Positions 44,101 through 55,121 of a stretch of DNA of 64,000 nucleotides are shown piece by piece. The notes under the pieces were generated by a model, which was not told the DNA's origin, ran no database searches, and was given only the letters and a program-made list of their open reading frames with translations. The position numbers and the translations under genes are program-made. Source of the stretch: Chlamydomonas sphaeroides (taxonomy: Eukaryota; Chlorophyta; Chlorophyceae; Chlamydomonadales; Chlamydomonadaceae). Location of the stretch: the NCBI GenBank assembly GCA_001662425.1, contig BDDC01000374.1, forward strand, positions 1,779 through 65,778. The letters are read 5' to 3'. Position 1 is the first letter of the stretch, and each line of letters starts with the position of its first letter.

Positions 44101-47100
44101 GGGCGCGGAGAGGTGCGGAAAGGGGGGAAGAACTAGGCGGCGTGGGGTGGGGTGCGCGGGCCTGCTGACCCCACCGGCACGTGCTGCTTGAAGATGCCGA
44201 AGATGACGAAGGCCACCCCAAACATGAGGAACGCCAGCGGCACCAGGAACAGCGCCACCTGTGGGAAGGTTGCGGAGGGGGAGGGAGCAGCGGGGTCGGA
44301 AGGGTCGGGGGCAGTAGGAGGCACGCGGCAGCAGGAGGCAGTAGGAGGCACCAGGTGCGGCCCCCCGGACGCCGGGTCCGACCCGTCCTGCGTGTCGCCG
44401 CCCTCACGGGAGCTAGGCCCTCCACACCGCGCCCTTCCCTTCCCGCCAGGCCGCGCTGCCCGTTCCCCAGCCCGCCCGACCTCCGGCCCCCCTCCCAACG
44501 ATCGCCTCCCCCTGCTTTGCCCAACCCTCCCCTTCCCTCTTGTCCCCTCCCTCCCCTTCCCCCGCGCCTCGCCTCCTTGATCATGAGGCTGATGACGTAG
44601 GTGAGCGGCCCGAACTCGGGGTGCAGCGGCTTGGCCATGCCCAGCGCGCGCACCCACACCTGCGCCGCGGAGACCGCCATGATGGCGTGAACCTGCTCGG
44701 AGGGAGAGGAAACGGGGCGTGTGGGTGCGGGGGTCGTGGCCCGTGCGTGTGACCGCATGGGCACGCGGCATCCCCCTGCCCAAGCCCCATCTCCCATCCC
44801 TGCTGCTGGGGTCCCTTCAGGTAGGCGGCCCCCGCTGCCCCCACAGGGGCCGCACCATGCGGAAGTTGGCTTCCATCGGGGCCATCCAACCCAGCGCGAT
44901 GCAGCCGCGCAGCAGTACCACCAGCGCCAGAACGGCGTTTAGCGCAATGTCCAGTGCGTGCCAGGTGTCGCCCAGGTACACGACCAGGCCGGTGACGGAG
45001 ATGTCGCGCACCTGCGGCAGGCGCCAGGCGGCAGGCGGCAGGCGGCTGGGGGGAGGGCTGCAGGGCGCGTGTGCTATGAGTGGGGCCGACGATGGGTCCT
45101 GAACGCTCGCGCGGCCAGAGCTGTTTGTGGCCGGTGGCTGTCAGCTACATATCCGCTACCCCACCCCATGGCTGGGACCCTCGCCGGCCCTTGCACCCCG
45201 CTGGGCGGCCACAGCCGCAGGGACGGGAGCAAGCCCGTCGTCGTCTCGCGCGTCGCGTGTCGCCACGGACAGAGAGTGGGGCCCCTCCCGGGCCGCACCA
45301 GGTCTATGTTGTATGCCAGCACGTAGAGCGCGAAGGCGTAGTAGGGCCAGGCCAGGTCGCTGGTGTAGGGCTGCAGCAGGATGTAGTGGTGCAGGCCGAT
45401 GAAGGCGAGCAGGAAGAGGCTAGACATGCACCAGCGGCCGCGGGGCGAGTCGTAAAAGAACCTGCGGGCCGCGCCGCGCCGGCGGGGGGCGGGGGTGCGG
45501 GCAGCGCTCGAGGCGATGAGGCGCAGCGACGCCCTGGGGGAGGCACCTGCCGCTGCCCACCTACCCTACGCACTTGGGTGCTGCGGCGCGTTCCGTGGGA
45601 AGGCCCCGGACTGCCTCGGCCCCTTGCCAGTTCAAGCGCCCGGGCTGGCCGCACCCACAGCAGCAATCACCAGCAGCCGCAACGGCCACCCTCCCCAGCC
45701 CGCCGCCGCCCGCATGCCGCACCCCAACCGCAGCCACCGCCCGCCCGCGACCGCACACCCCTGGCGCCGTGCGCGTGGCAAAACCCTAAAACCCTAAAAT
45801 AGAAATAGAAATAGAGGTACAGCGGGCTTGACCCGCCGTGATCTGAGGAGGTAGGGCGACCTAAACCCTAAACCCAAACCTACACCCAAACCCACAGCAG
45901 CCCTCCGCCCGCAAGCCCCACGACCGCCCCCAACCGCACCTGGAGCCGTGCGCGTAGCAGTGCCACAGGTGCATGGCCAGGCGCGTGGCGGGGCGCAGTA
46001 GCGGCCCTGTGAAGCCCGTCATCTCGCTGGCCTTGACCAGGAAGTCGTGGTTGGTCTGAGCCACCTCCTCCCACGGCATCTCCTCCAGCGCCACCTGCCC
46101 GTACTCCTTGCCCAGCCAGCGGCGCTTCATGAGGCTGCGCACCGTGTAGGTGGAGAAGTAGGGCAGGTCGTGGGTCTTGAGCGCGATGGACGTGACGTTG
46201 GCGTTGCTGATGGCGGGGCTGCCCAGGTCGGGCGGCGCCAGCACGTCCTCCAGCACCGGGAGCTTGCTGGCGGCGACCAGCAAGGCGAGCGGGGGCGGGG
46301 GCAGGTAGGGATAGTGGAGAGAACCCTGGAAAACTGCTGGAAAGCCCAAGCGGAGATCAAGCGGAAACCAAATGGCACATGCAACGGCCTCCAGAGAGAG
46401 GCAGGCATGCGGGCTCGGCGGTTGCTCGGGCGTCGGCGACATGGGCAGAGGCGTGCGGCCGGCACCGACCCTCGGGTCGCTCTGGCGACCGCGCCAGGTC
46501 GGCAGGCCCCGACCTCCCCACGCGTCGCGGCGCACCGCCCGGTGGCCCGGACGGACGCACGCTATGTCCCGCCCGCCCGCCCTCTGGCTATCCTCACGCG
46601 TGCTCCCGCTCCACGATGCTCATTCGCTCCAGCTTCTCCAGCCGCGACACCAGGTTGATGGCGAGCGCGTGGTAGCGCTCCGCCAGCGCTGAGTACTGCG
46701 TGTTCTTGGCGCCCACGCCGCTGTCGATGGCGGCCTGCGGTTGGGCGTGTGGGCTTGCTTTTGTATATGTGGAGATGAGTTGAGCAGCAGGGGTTTGCAC
46801 GCCTAGGGCCGCCAAGGTGTGTGGATGCGGTCTAAAGCACCGCTTCGATTCCTGTGTGGCGCCGGGGGTACCGCACAGATGTGGGCCGGGATGGATGGGT
46901 CCCGGACGGGGTGCGGGCGCTTGAAACAGCTGGAACGAGGCAGCTAGGGTTGTAGAGACGCCGGTGAGGGCGCACACCTCGAGCGCCGACCAGATGGAGT
47001 AGGCGGTGGGTATGGGGTTGGGGTGCTGCAGCATGTAGGCGGCCAGGATGGTCTCCACGCTGCCGTAGGTGGGCGGGATGGTGGCCGAGTGCTGGATGAG

Positions 47101-49028
47101 GTAGCTGCGGGCGGCAGGAGGTGGAAGGGAGCGAGGGGCAGGCGGCTTGGAAGGGCGGGGAAGGGTGCGCCGGTAGGGCCTGCCTCAGGGTTTGCGCAGT
47201 GGCGTCTCGGGGCCACCCAATCCCCACCACTGCCAAATCCGGGGGGCTCTCGGCTCGTATCTCGTCCCAGAAACCCAAATCCAACCCACCCAACCCAACT
47301 CCATCTCGTCCCTAAAACTCAACCCCACCCAACCCAGCGCGGCCCAGCCTAGTCCAGCCCGTCCCATGTTCCATCTACGCACCGCAGCGACGCCTGGTCC
47401 AGCGGCGCGCCGTGGGCCACCAGGTAGCACAGCATGGTGATGTTGTTGTTGGCCGCCGCCAGAGACGTCAGCAGCTGCCGCGACGCCAGCGCCGCGCGCG
47501 CCGACAGCCCTCCGCCGCCCGCGCCGCCGCCGCCGCCCTCGGACTCCGGCCCCGTGCCCCCCGTGATGACCTGGTCCAGCTTGGGCCGCCGCCCCGCCGA
47601 GCACAACAGCAGCTCCAGCGCCTCCTGGTCGTCGGCCGACACGGCGTCCACGATGGCGGCGTTGAGCTCCTCAGCGCTCAGGCCGTCCGAGCCCAGCGGC
47701 GCCGCCGCCGCCTCGCCCTCCTCCGCCGCCAGCACCGCCTTGTCGGCGCTGTGCTCCTTCCAGGCGAACACGTAGGTGGTGGTGTTGGCGTCGGCGCCGC
47801 CCAGCACGATGGGCTGGCCGGCGGGCACGATGCGCTGCAGCAGCAGCGGCTCGGGCGAGCGCGCGTCCACGCGGCGGCGCCACACCTCGATGGGCGCTTC
47901 CTTGCCGTTGGCCCTGGCAGCCGGGAGGCGAGCGGACAACGGCGGGCGGCAGCCGGCGGGCGGCAGGCGGCAGCGCGCGCAGGTCTCAGGTCGGATTGGG
48001 GGGGGGGCTCCGCCGGCGCGTCGAAGGCGGGGTCATGAGACAGCGGAGCGGGGTTGGCCGTTGGCGCCGCCGGCCCAGACGCAGCAGCCCGCAATGTGAT
48101 GGGGTTTGTGGGGCCTGGCGAGGGTGCCGAGGCCGCGAGCAGGCTCTCCCAACCCAGCCCGGCCCAGGCCCGGCCGGATCACGGCCCTACCAGGCCATCT
48201 TCTTGGCGAACAGGTCCATGACCGCGTGCACGGTGCGCTGCACGCCCGAGTACTTCCACTCGACCGCCAGCGCCCAGCCCTCCAGCTTCTGCTTCACAAA
48301 GCCCTTGCGCAGCCACTGGTGCGGGCAGGGGGTTGTGGGTTGGTGGGGACGCGTGGGAGGGAGGACGGAGGGGCACCGAGGTAGCGTAACGGGCAGGGCA
48401 GGGCCAGCCCTAGGCAGACCACTTGGAGGGCGCGACTGCCGTGCGCGTTCCTGGCCCCGATAGGCCGGTCCGTTCTGCGGCTTCACGAGGGCAGCTGATC
48501 CGCGGAGCGCTGCGTACCCTTTCTTTACGACAGCTCGCGCGGCCTGGCGCACCTCTGGGTGTTGCTTATCGTGGTAGGCGCCGTAAGGCACGAGCACGAA
48601 GGGCTCCACATCGCACGCGAACTTGGCGTTAATGAACTCGGGGTTCACGGATGTGTGGTGCGTGATCCTGCACGGCAGAGCGTGTCGACCGGCTGCAGGG
48701 TCGGCGTGGACGTAGGCATGCGCTCTGCCCGCTCGGGTGAAGACCCTCGCCCTGGCCGAGCCACACTTGGCGGGGCGAACTAGGGCAGACACAGGGACAC
48801 GCACCTAGCCGGCAGGTACTTTGCGCCCTGCATAAACTGGGGCAGCTGGCTCGATGGCGATAGCAAGTGTGGAAGTGAATCCCATAGGTTGCAGCCTGGC
48901 TCCAGCGGCCGGTGCTCCTCTGGGCCCATGCGGAGCTCGATGCCATCCACTTTGTCGCGGATGACGACCTCCGCGTGAAGAGGCTGTCGTAATGGCTGCT
49001 TTAGCCAGCCACCTGGCTCGAACGCCAT
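41101..49028 (-). CDS. TRP-like cation channel with ankyrin-like N-terminus, 15 exons found
   Basis: Exons: 49028-48805, 48667-48529, 48315-48191, 47913-47383, 47104-46978, 46734-46598, 46266-45940, 45461-45299, 45011-44856, 44692-44573, 44258-44175, 44054 into the gap, 43239-43168, 42972-42857 and 42538-41101. Phases agree outside the gap, giving over 1300 residues. Exons 4-5 hold ankyrin-like helices (LNAAIVDAVSADDQEALELL; NNNITMLCYLVAHGAPLD). The membrane part starts in exon 8 (SSLFLLAFIGLHHYILL), with S5-like VALFLVPLAFLMFGVAFVIF, a pore-loop-like DFDSLPNTLMFLLRIFLTDFD and S6-like VLWALVATVCLSALLIAIV. This order matches TRP channels, known in Chlamydomonas. Two more hydrophobic segments (LVFLLTLYPLLVIG; LLYFLLFVLIGAIVY) and a terminal coiled coil follow. 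Intron 10 has a GC donor. The 379-N gap could hide a gene boundary. Confidence 0.84.
43389..43411. repeat. Poly-C run, 23 bases
   Basis: A homopolymer directly beside the 379-N gap in a channel-gene intron. It probably caused the assembly break. Confidence 0.95.
43413..43791. other. Assembly gap (379 N)
   Basis: A run of N that hides the end of channel exon 12 and possibly a further exon. Confidence 1.
45780..45880. repeat. Short interstitial telomere-like repeats
   Basis: AAAACCCTAAAACCCTAAAA at 45780-45799 holds two CCCTAAAA octamers, the Chlamydomonas telomere unit. CCTAAACCCTAAACCC at 45860-45875 resembles the plant-type heptamer. Between them are GAAATA repeats. All lie in intron 7 of the channel gene, far from any contig end. 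Confidence 0.85.
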
Positions 49029-49714
49029 GGTGGGGGCTACAAATACGCTCGCCCAGTGACGTGCCTAGAATGGCTTGCGTTCCTCACCGGCTCCTAAGCG
49101 ACGAGCGCTACCCCAGTTTAGATAATGTTTTGGTAGTTTAAGCATCTGAGCTGCTCAGAGTTACTGATGGAAGCGCGCTTCGGGTCGGGCGCATCACGAC
49201 AGACACGGCGGCTGGGTCGCATTCGTCTCGCATTCATCGCCCCCATTCCAGCAAAACTCATACTTTAGCATTGGTACCTGGCGCATATGTACCTGAATAG
49301 CTCGCGCGCGCTCCTGGGCCGAACCCTACCTGCCTAGCCTCCGCTTGAGCGTGCGGTGATCAGAACGGCACGCCGGTACCACGGCATTTTAGAGCGCCAA
49401 CTGCAGGTATCGATCGATGCAACGTTACGGCGCGCTTTCACAGCGCGCAGGGGCGTGTTGGCGCTAACATGCCCGTGGTCGCTTACCTGCCGCGCCTCTA
49501 CCTGCTTCCAGCAGCAAGTATGACGCCCGGCAACGCCCGCAGCTGCTTAGGTTGCCCCATTGAACGACTCCGACGACGAAGCCTGGGGCCTTGCTTAGGA
49601 CACGCACCCTTGCACTGCGGCCCCTCGCTCGCTGCCCCTCGCTGCCCCGCAGCGAAGCTTCGTCGGCTTGCTTGCCACCCGGCTGTCCCCGCCGCCAGCT
49701 GCCGATCGCCGACC
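49029..49714. promoter_or_regulatory. Divergent intergenic region between channel and lipase genes
   Basis: 686 bp separate the start codons of two genes transcribed away from each other, so both promoters must lie here, or in a longer lipase leader. It has AT-rich patches near 49120 and 49260 but no clear shared element. An open minus-strand frame over 49498-49911 overlaps lipase exon 1 and is not supported. Confidence 0.55.
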
Positions 49715-52700
49715 ATGGACGCGGAGGTGATGAAGAGCCTACCGTCGCACAGGAACGTTACGCGGGCGCCCACCAGCTGCTGCGAGGCGACGCACGTCAT
49801 GAAGGAGACCGGCTGGTGAGCAACGTGGCAGGTCGGCGTGCATACCCCGCGCGGCGTGCCCGCGCGGTGGTTGCCGGTGCCAGCCGGGAGAAGGCGCGGC
49901 AAGAGTGCCATAGCCGTTCTTGCATTGAGTCTTTCTTCAACTTGTTGCCGCTTGCTGCTCGGGGCCGTGCAGCAAACGCGTCCAGCAGCTCACGTCCAGC
50001 TTGCACGGCAGGCTGGGACTGACGCCCGCGCGCGTGCCCTAGCCCGCGTGTGCACCTTCGCACGCGCTCGTTGATGCGAGTCGCCCCTCCTGCCGCCGCT
50101 GGCCCGCATTGCACGCAGCCTGCTGTACCGCCACACGTGCGGCCAGTGGGGCTGCGGCAACGTGTGCTGCGGCATGCTGTACTTCTGCGCGCACGGCGGC
50201 GACGTGGCACACCCCTCCGGTGAGCTAGGTCCCGTAGCTTACGGCACCTTTGCCAGGCGTCGGCTCGCCCGCTACTTTGCGACTGATGCTGTTCGCCCGC
50301 ACTGCCGGTGTGGCGCCGCAGCGCTGCCGGCACTGCAGGGGCGAGACGCCCTGGACGGCCTCCCGCCCGAGGAGCTGCGCGCGCTGCGGGCAAGTCAGCG
50401 TCCGTACATCAGCGGGGGCCGGGCACTAGAAGGCTTCTTGGACCACAGGGGACTCTCCTCCGTCCGTCAGGCGGCCGGTACCTAGGCCAAGCGCCCGTGG
50501 TGGCGCCTCGCTAGGGTAGGCACGCAACCAACGGCACCTGCTGCGGCCCTACCTGCCCGGTCGCTGCCAGGCCCAGCTGGTAGCTGCTCGCAAGTACATG
50601 ATCCTCAACCAGGGCTGGAAATTCGGCAGCCTGGATAAGCAGCTGCGGCACTGGGGCAACATCGGCTTCAGTGAGTCTCGGGACGTCGTGCGCCCCGGTC
50701 GCGGCTGTCGGCCCCACTGAACCGTGGATTCAATAACGGCTCGTTCCAACTCGGATTCCACCGAAACTCCGCGTGTTTCACGGTTGCTCGTTCCTCTGCT
50801 CGCAATGCGCTCGCAGCTGCCGAGGATGTTGTGCAGCATGTCGGCACCTCGCACGTGCTCAAGAACGCCTACGTGCTGCTGCTGGACCAGCACCTGCGCC
50901 GCGTCACGCTCTGCATCCGCGGCTCCTCCAGCGTCAAGGACTTTTGCACCAGCTTCACAGGTGCGGCGCCTCGAAAGGCTCTCCCTTTGTAAGACAGCTC
51001 GCCGCGCAGCCCGGCCCACCGTACATGGCCGATCAGCCGCTGGCAAGGGCCACTTTCCGTAACTTTCGCGCTATGCTCCAAGGCGCTGCACATCCACAGC
51101 GCCCAGCCGTATGTGTCCGTGCCTTGACGCATCCCCACCCGCGCCCCCACCCCCACCCGCACCCACACAACCGCGATGCAACCCGGCGACATGCAGCCGT
51201 GCCCATGGAGCTCGTGCTGCGCTGCGGCGGCCCCGGCGGCGGGCGGCTGGCGGGATACGCGCACCTGGGCGCATGCCTGGCCTCGCGCTGGCTGTACGAC
51301 AGCGTGCGCGGGGCGCTGGAGCGGCAGCTGGCCACGCGGCCGGGCTGGGCGCTGCAGCTGACGGGCCACAGCATCGGCGGCGCGTGCGCTAGCATGGTGG
51401 CCATGATGTGAGCGCGCCATGCTGGGGAGGGAGGGGCGCGCATTGCTGTCACGAGTTGTTGTTGCCAGGCGGCGGTATGCGCGAGCAGCTAGCTGCTGAT
51501 TCGCGCCGCAGGGTTACGGCGCATCGCTGCGATCAGTCAAGGGTCACGGCGCAGCGCCTCGCGCCGCTGCCGCCCCTGGCGCAGCGCCAGCCCCCGTCTG
51601 CAACCGCTGTGGACCTCAACCCGCAGCAGGTCGCTGCGCGTCTTGGGGGTTGCCTGTACAAACCCCTCCCTGCCGTCACCACCACCACCTCCCTGTGCAC
51701 AACCGCGCCGCAGGATCCGCGACGATTACGGCGAGCCCACTGCCGCGGCGCAGCGCGGCATCAGCGAGGACGTGCGGTCGCGCATGGCCGCCGCTGCCTG
51801 CACCACCATCGCCTGCCCGCCCTGCGTGTGCGCCGAGCTGTCGGCCGCCTGCGCGCCCTACACGCTGGCCATTATGAACGACGGTGACGTGGTGCCCTTC
51901 CTCAGCCTCAGCAACGGGCACCGCCTGCTGGGGGAGGTGCGCAGGTGGCTGCGAGTCGGTGGGCATATGTGCCGGGGCGGTGGCGGACGGGAGCGCCGCA
52001 TGCTGGCCGCTGGCGTGCTGGGGCGCTTGGGGTGGACCTCTTGGGGCGCTGAATTGCGCGCGCCGTGCGGCCGAACCCTCCTCAGGTGCACCGCACGCCC
52101 TGGCGCACCGGCCGCCTCAAGCGCGCGTTCCGCTGCCTGCTGCCGCGCAAGCGAGCAGAGCAGCAGCCCGCGCCCATTGGCCGCGACGCGGCCGGGGCGA
52201 GCGGCAAGACAAGCAGCAGCAGCAGCGGCGGCGGTGGCGGCGGCGGCGACGCCGTCGACGTGCCGTACGTCCCGGACCTGTATCCTGCGGGCCGCATCCT
52301 GCACATGCTGCCGGCCGCCACCTGGCGGGCGATGCGGCGCGACGACGGCGGCAGCGGCGGCGGCGGCAAGGGTGTCGCGGCGAGTGCGGCCGTGTCGGGG
52401 CCGCCCTCGGGCAAGGCCCTCGGCTGCCAGGAGCAGGACGGCACCGGCGTGGCGCCGCCGGCGCCGCCGTCGCCTGGCACGCCGGGCGCCGAGACGCGCG
52501 ACGCGCCGCACTGCTTCAGCAACCAGGTGCGGCTGCCGTACCGTGTCGCGCCGTACCATGTCGTACCGTGCCGTACCATGCCGCATGACCAGAGCGTGTA
52601 CGTTAGCCGGCCTCAAAGCGCCGCATGCGACCTTATGCATATGCGCACAGTGAATGTCGTTGTGTGGGTGCTCTCACGGCGCAGATCAAGCCTGAGCCGA

Positions 52701-53640
52701 CAGTCAAGTCGCCCATCCCAGCGGCCGCCGGCGCCGTGGCCGACGATGCCGCGCCGCTGCCCGACACAGAGGCCGAGGCCGCCGCCGCCCTGGCGCAGCC
52801 CCACGCCGACGGCGACGGCGGCGGCGGCCGCAGCAAGCGGCTGCTACCGCCGCTGCCGCGCCCGCCCGCACTACCCGACACCGCCGTCGACCGCTCGTCG
52901 CCCGCACACCCATTGCTGCCGCCGCCGCAAGCCCCTGCGACGCCGCCGCACCCGCCACCCCCACACGCGCCCGCGACGCCGCCCGCGGCGGCGCACTCGG
53001 GCACATCGCAGCCGCCCCTCCACGACAGCAGCGCCAGCAGCGGCGGCGGCGGCGGCGACAGCGCGGCCAGCGCCGACTGCGCAGCGGCGGTGTGCCCCAG
53101 CCCCAGGCCCGGCGGCGCCGCCACCGCCGCCGCCGGCACGCGGCCCGGCAGCGGCCGCACGCGGGAGCCGCTGCTGTCGGGGGCCGCGGTGGCGCCGGAG
53201 CGCGGCCCTGGCTGCGACGGCGGCGGCTTCATGCTGGTGCAGGTGCCGCCCAGCGCCTACACCAGCATCGCGCCCGGCTCGGGCTGGGGTGAGTCCACAC
53301 CGGCTGCGGCGACTTGAGGTCGGGGCGGCAGCGCAGCCGCATGCCGCCGGCGCCCCGCATGCTAGCTGCTTGCTTCCCCGCGGCAGGGCCCGTCCTCCCT
53401 GTCGGCCGCCTCCCAGCGCCGCCCGCCGCCGCCCGCCGCCGACCGAAGATCGCAGGCACCCACCCGCCAACCGCCAACCGCCACTCTTGCCGCCTCAGCT
53501 AGCCACCCTTGCCCCCGACCAACCCCGTCTCCCCGGCCGCAGGCAAGCACTGGATACCGCCCTACCTGGCCTCACTGGACAAGGTGCTGGAGGCGCTGGA
53601 TGCGGCGTCGGGCGTGGGCGCCCGGCGGCCGGGCGCCTAG
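49715..53640 (+). CDS. Class 3 lipase (diacylglycerol-lipase-like), 11 exons, 746 aa
   Basis: Exons: 49715-49815, 49973-50033, 50081-50219, 50322-50389, 50520-50670, 50817-50960, 51197-51407, 51714-51936, 52086-52526, 52685-53288 and 53543-53640. All phases close. The alpha/beta-hydrolase signs are in order: VTLCIRGSSSVKDF (oxyanion strand), GHSIGG with nucleophile Ser280, NDGDVVP with probable Asp350, and KHWIPPY with probable His717. The segment DLYPAGRILHML after the core is typical of sn-1 diacylglycerol-lipase-like members of Lipase_3. The family cleaves acyl chains from glycerolipids. No membrane segment is seen, unlike animal DAGL. About 200 residues of Pro/Ala/Gly low complexity sit between the Asp and His motifs. 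Intron 4 uses a GC donor (GCAAGT). Exon 2 (61 bp) was found by phase and is the least certain; more upstream exons are possible. Confidence 0.86.
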
Positions 53641-55121
53641 GCCGGGGCCCAGCAGTGCAACGGGCCTCTGGCAGCGGCTGGGCGGCGCGCCCGCTGGGCC
53701 CTGACGACGGGCCTCTGGGCGCCTCTGGATTGCCATCGGAGGTACCTGCCCCTCATTGCACGGCATGTGCGCTGGCGTGGCCGTGCCCGCAAGGCGCGCG
53801 GATGGGCTGGAGCGAGAGACGTGACCCGTGTGTGCTACTGCGGGTTGGCTTGAGGGTTTGCAGCGGCGGCGTGCGTTGAGGTGTACGGTCCTGCCGTTGA
53901 GGCAGTTTGGGCGGCTATGTCCGGCCCGTGGGGTCAGGGCACGGAGATTCGGTGTGCCCGAGACCCCTCAAATAGTCACCAGCTATGACCGCATAGTGAC
54001 GGACTGTTTGCGTCTGGCCTGGGTAGCCTCATGTTGGCGCGAGCCATGCACTCATGCGCAGCTGGGACAGGTTTGGACCAGCTTGGACTGCCGTGATCAG
54101 GTGTCACCGGATGTTGACTGCAGGGGTGCGGCGTGCGACGACGGGCGTCGAGCGGGGTGGTGTGTGTGCAGCGCGCGTTGGCAATTTGGCGACAGTGGCA
54201 CCGCTGGGTGCGATGTGCGGGGCGCACTCGCCCCTGGCCGCGGCGGTTTGCTGGCGTTGAGTTGAGTAAGGTGGACCAGGGACCTCTTCTGGCTGAGGCT
54301 TGACGTTGACGCAGGACTGGGTGTGCCCCAAGACACGATGTGCTGCTCGTGTCGTCAGGATGTTTCGCAACTCTGAACGGCGTTACATGGGCGTTTGTTT
54401 GCATCCAATGGGTAAGTGCCCTTGGCGAAGTCGCGGTGCGCAGCGGCGGGCGGCACCTCCTGGTGACCCTACTTGGTAGCCATCGCCGCTTAGCGGTTCC
54501 GCGCGTGTACTCGCGCCTCAGCGTGTCCCATGCCCCCAAGCGGCAAACGCCCAGCTGATCACACACGCAACTCACGCCAAGGCATGCAACGCAAATAAAG
54601 CAGCAAGCCAGCGAGCCATGCACATGAACACGCCGCTTCTGTGGTGAAGCCTGCAGCCCATGCACCCGACCGATAACCCACGCTCCTGCCTCCGACCTCA
54701 CCCCCCATCACATGCGCCACGCTTCACCTCCACTCCCCTGCGGCTCCGCACCTCTCCTCCGCCGTTCCACACGGCCACGCATCCGGCACTGCCCTAGCCC
54801 ACCAAAACCCCCGCGATGCTGCGCCATGGGCCCACGACCCTTGGGCCCCACGACCCTTTGGCCATGGGCCACTACCACTACCACTACCACTACCACTAAA
54901 CGTTGCAGACTGTCCGACCTCATACCCTGCCTCCGCCCGCCCCCCGCAGCGCCGGGGCTCCCCGGCCGCAGCCCTGCACTGCACCGCAGGCCAGCATCAG
55001 GACTCGTTTGGAGACCCGGCCTTGGCCGTGTTATGAGGCAATGCATAAGTCGCGAGCAAGCAGTGCCACCCCCAGCCACCTCCCGAGGCCAGCAGCCACC
55101 TTCCGCCAAGCCGCTGCAGCG
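53641..55121. other. Convergent intergenic region, 1.48 kb
   Basis: Lies between the lipase stop (plus) and the phytochelatin synthase stop (minus), so it should hold two 3' UTRs. It includes a CCACTA array (54869-54898) and an AATAAA on the plus strand near 54593. No coding frame is supported. Confidence 0.5.
54869..54898. repeat. Hexanucleotide repeat (CCACTA), 5 copies
   Basis: A perfect 30-bp array in the convergent spacer. Confidence 0.95.

Noticed and set aside
45780..45880. Chromosome end
   Set aside because: The telomere-like repeats are very short and flanked on both sides by exons of one gene.
49498..49911. Minus-strand open frame with plausible codon use (around 49700-49830)
   Set aside because: It lies opposite lipase exon 1, and no minus-strand exon could be joined to it, whereas the plus-strand lipase phases close.
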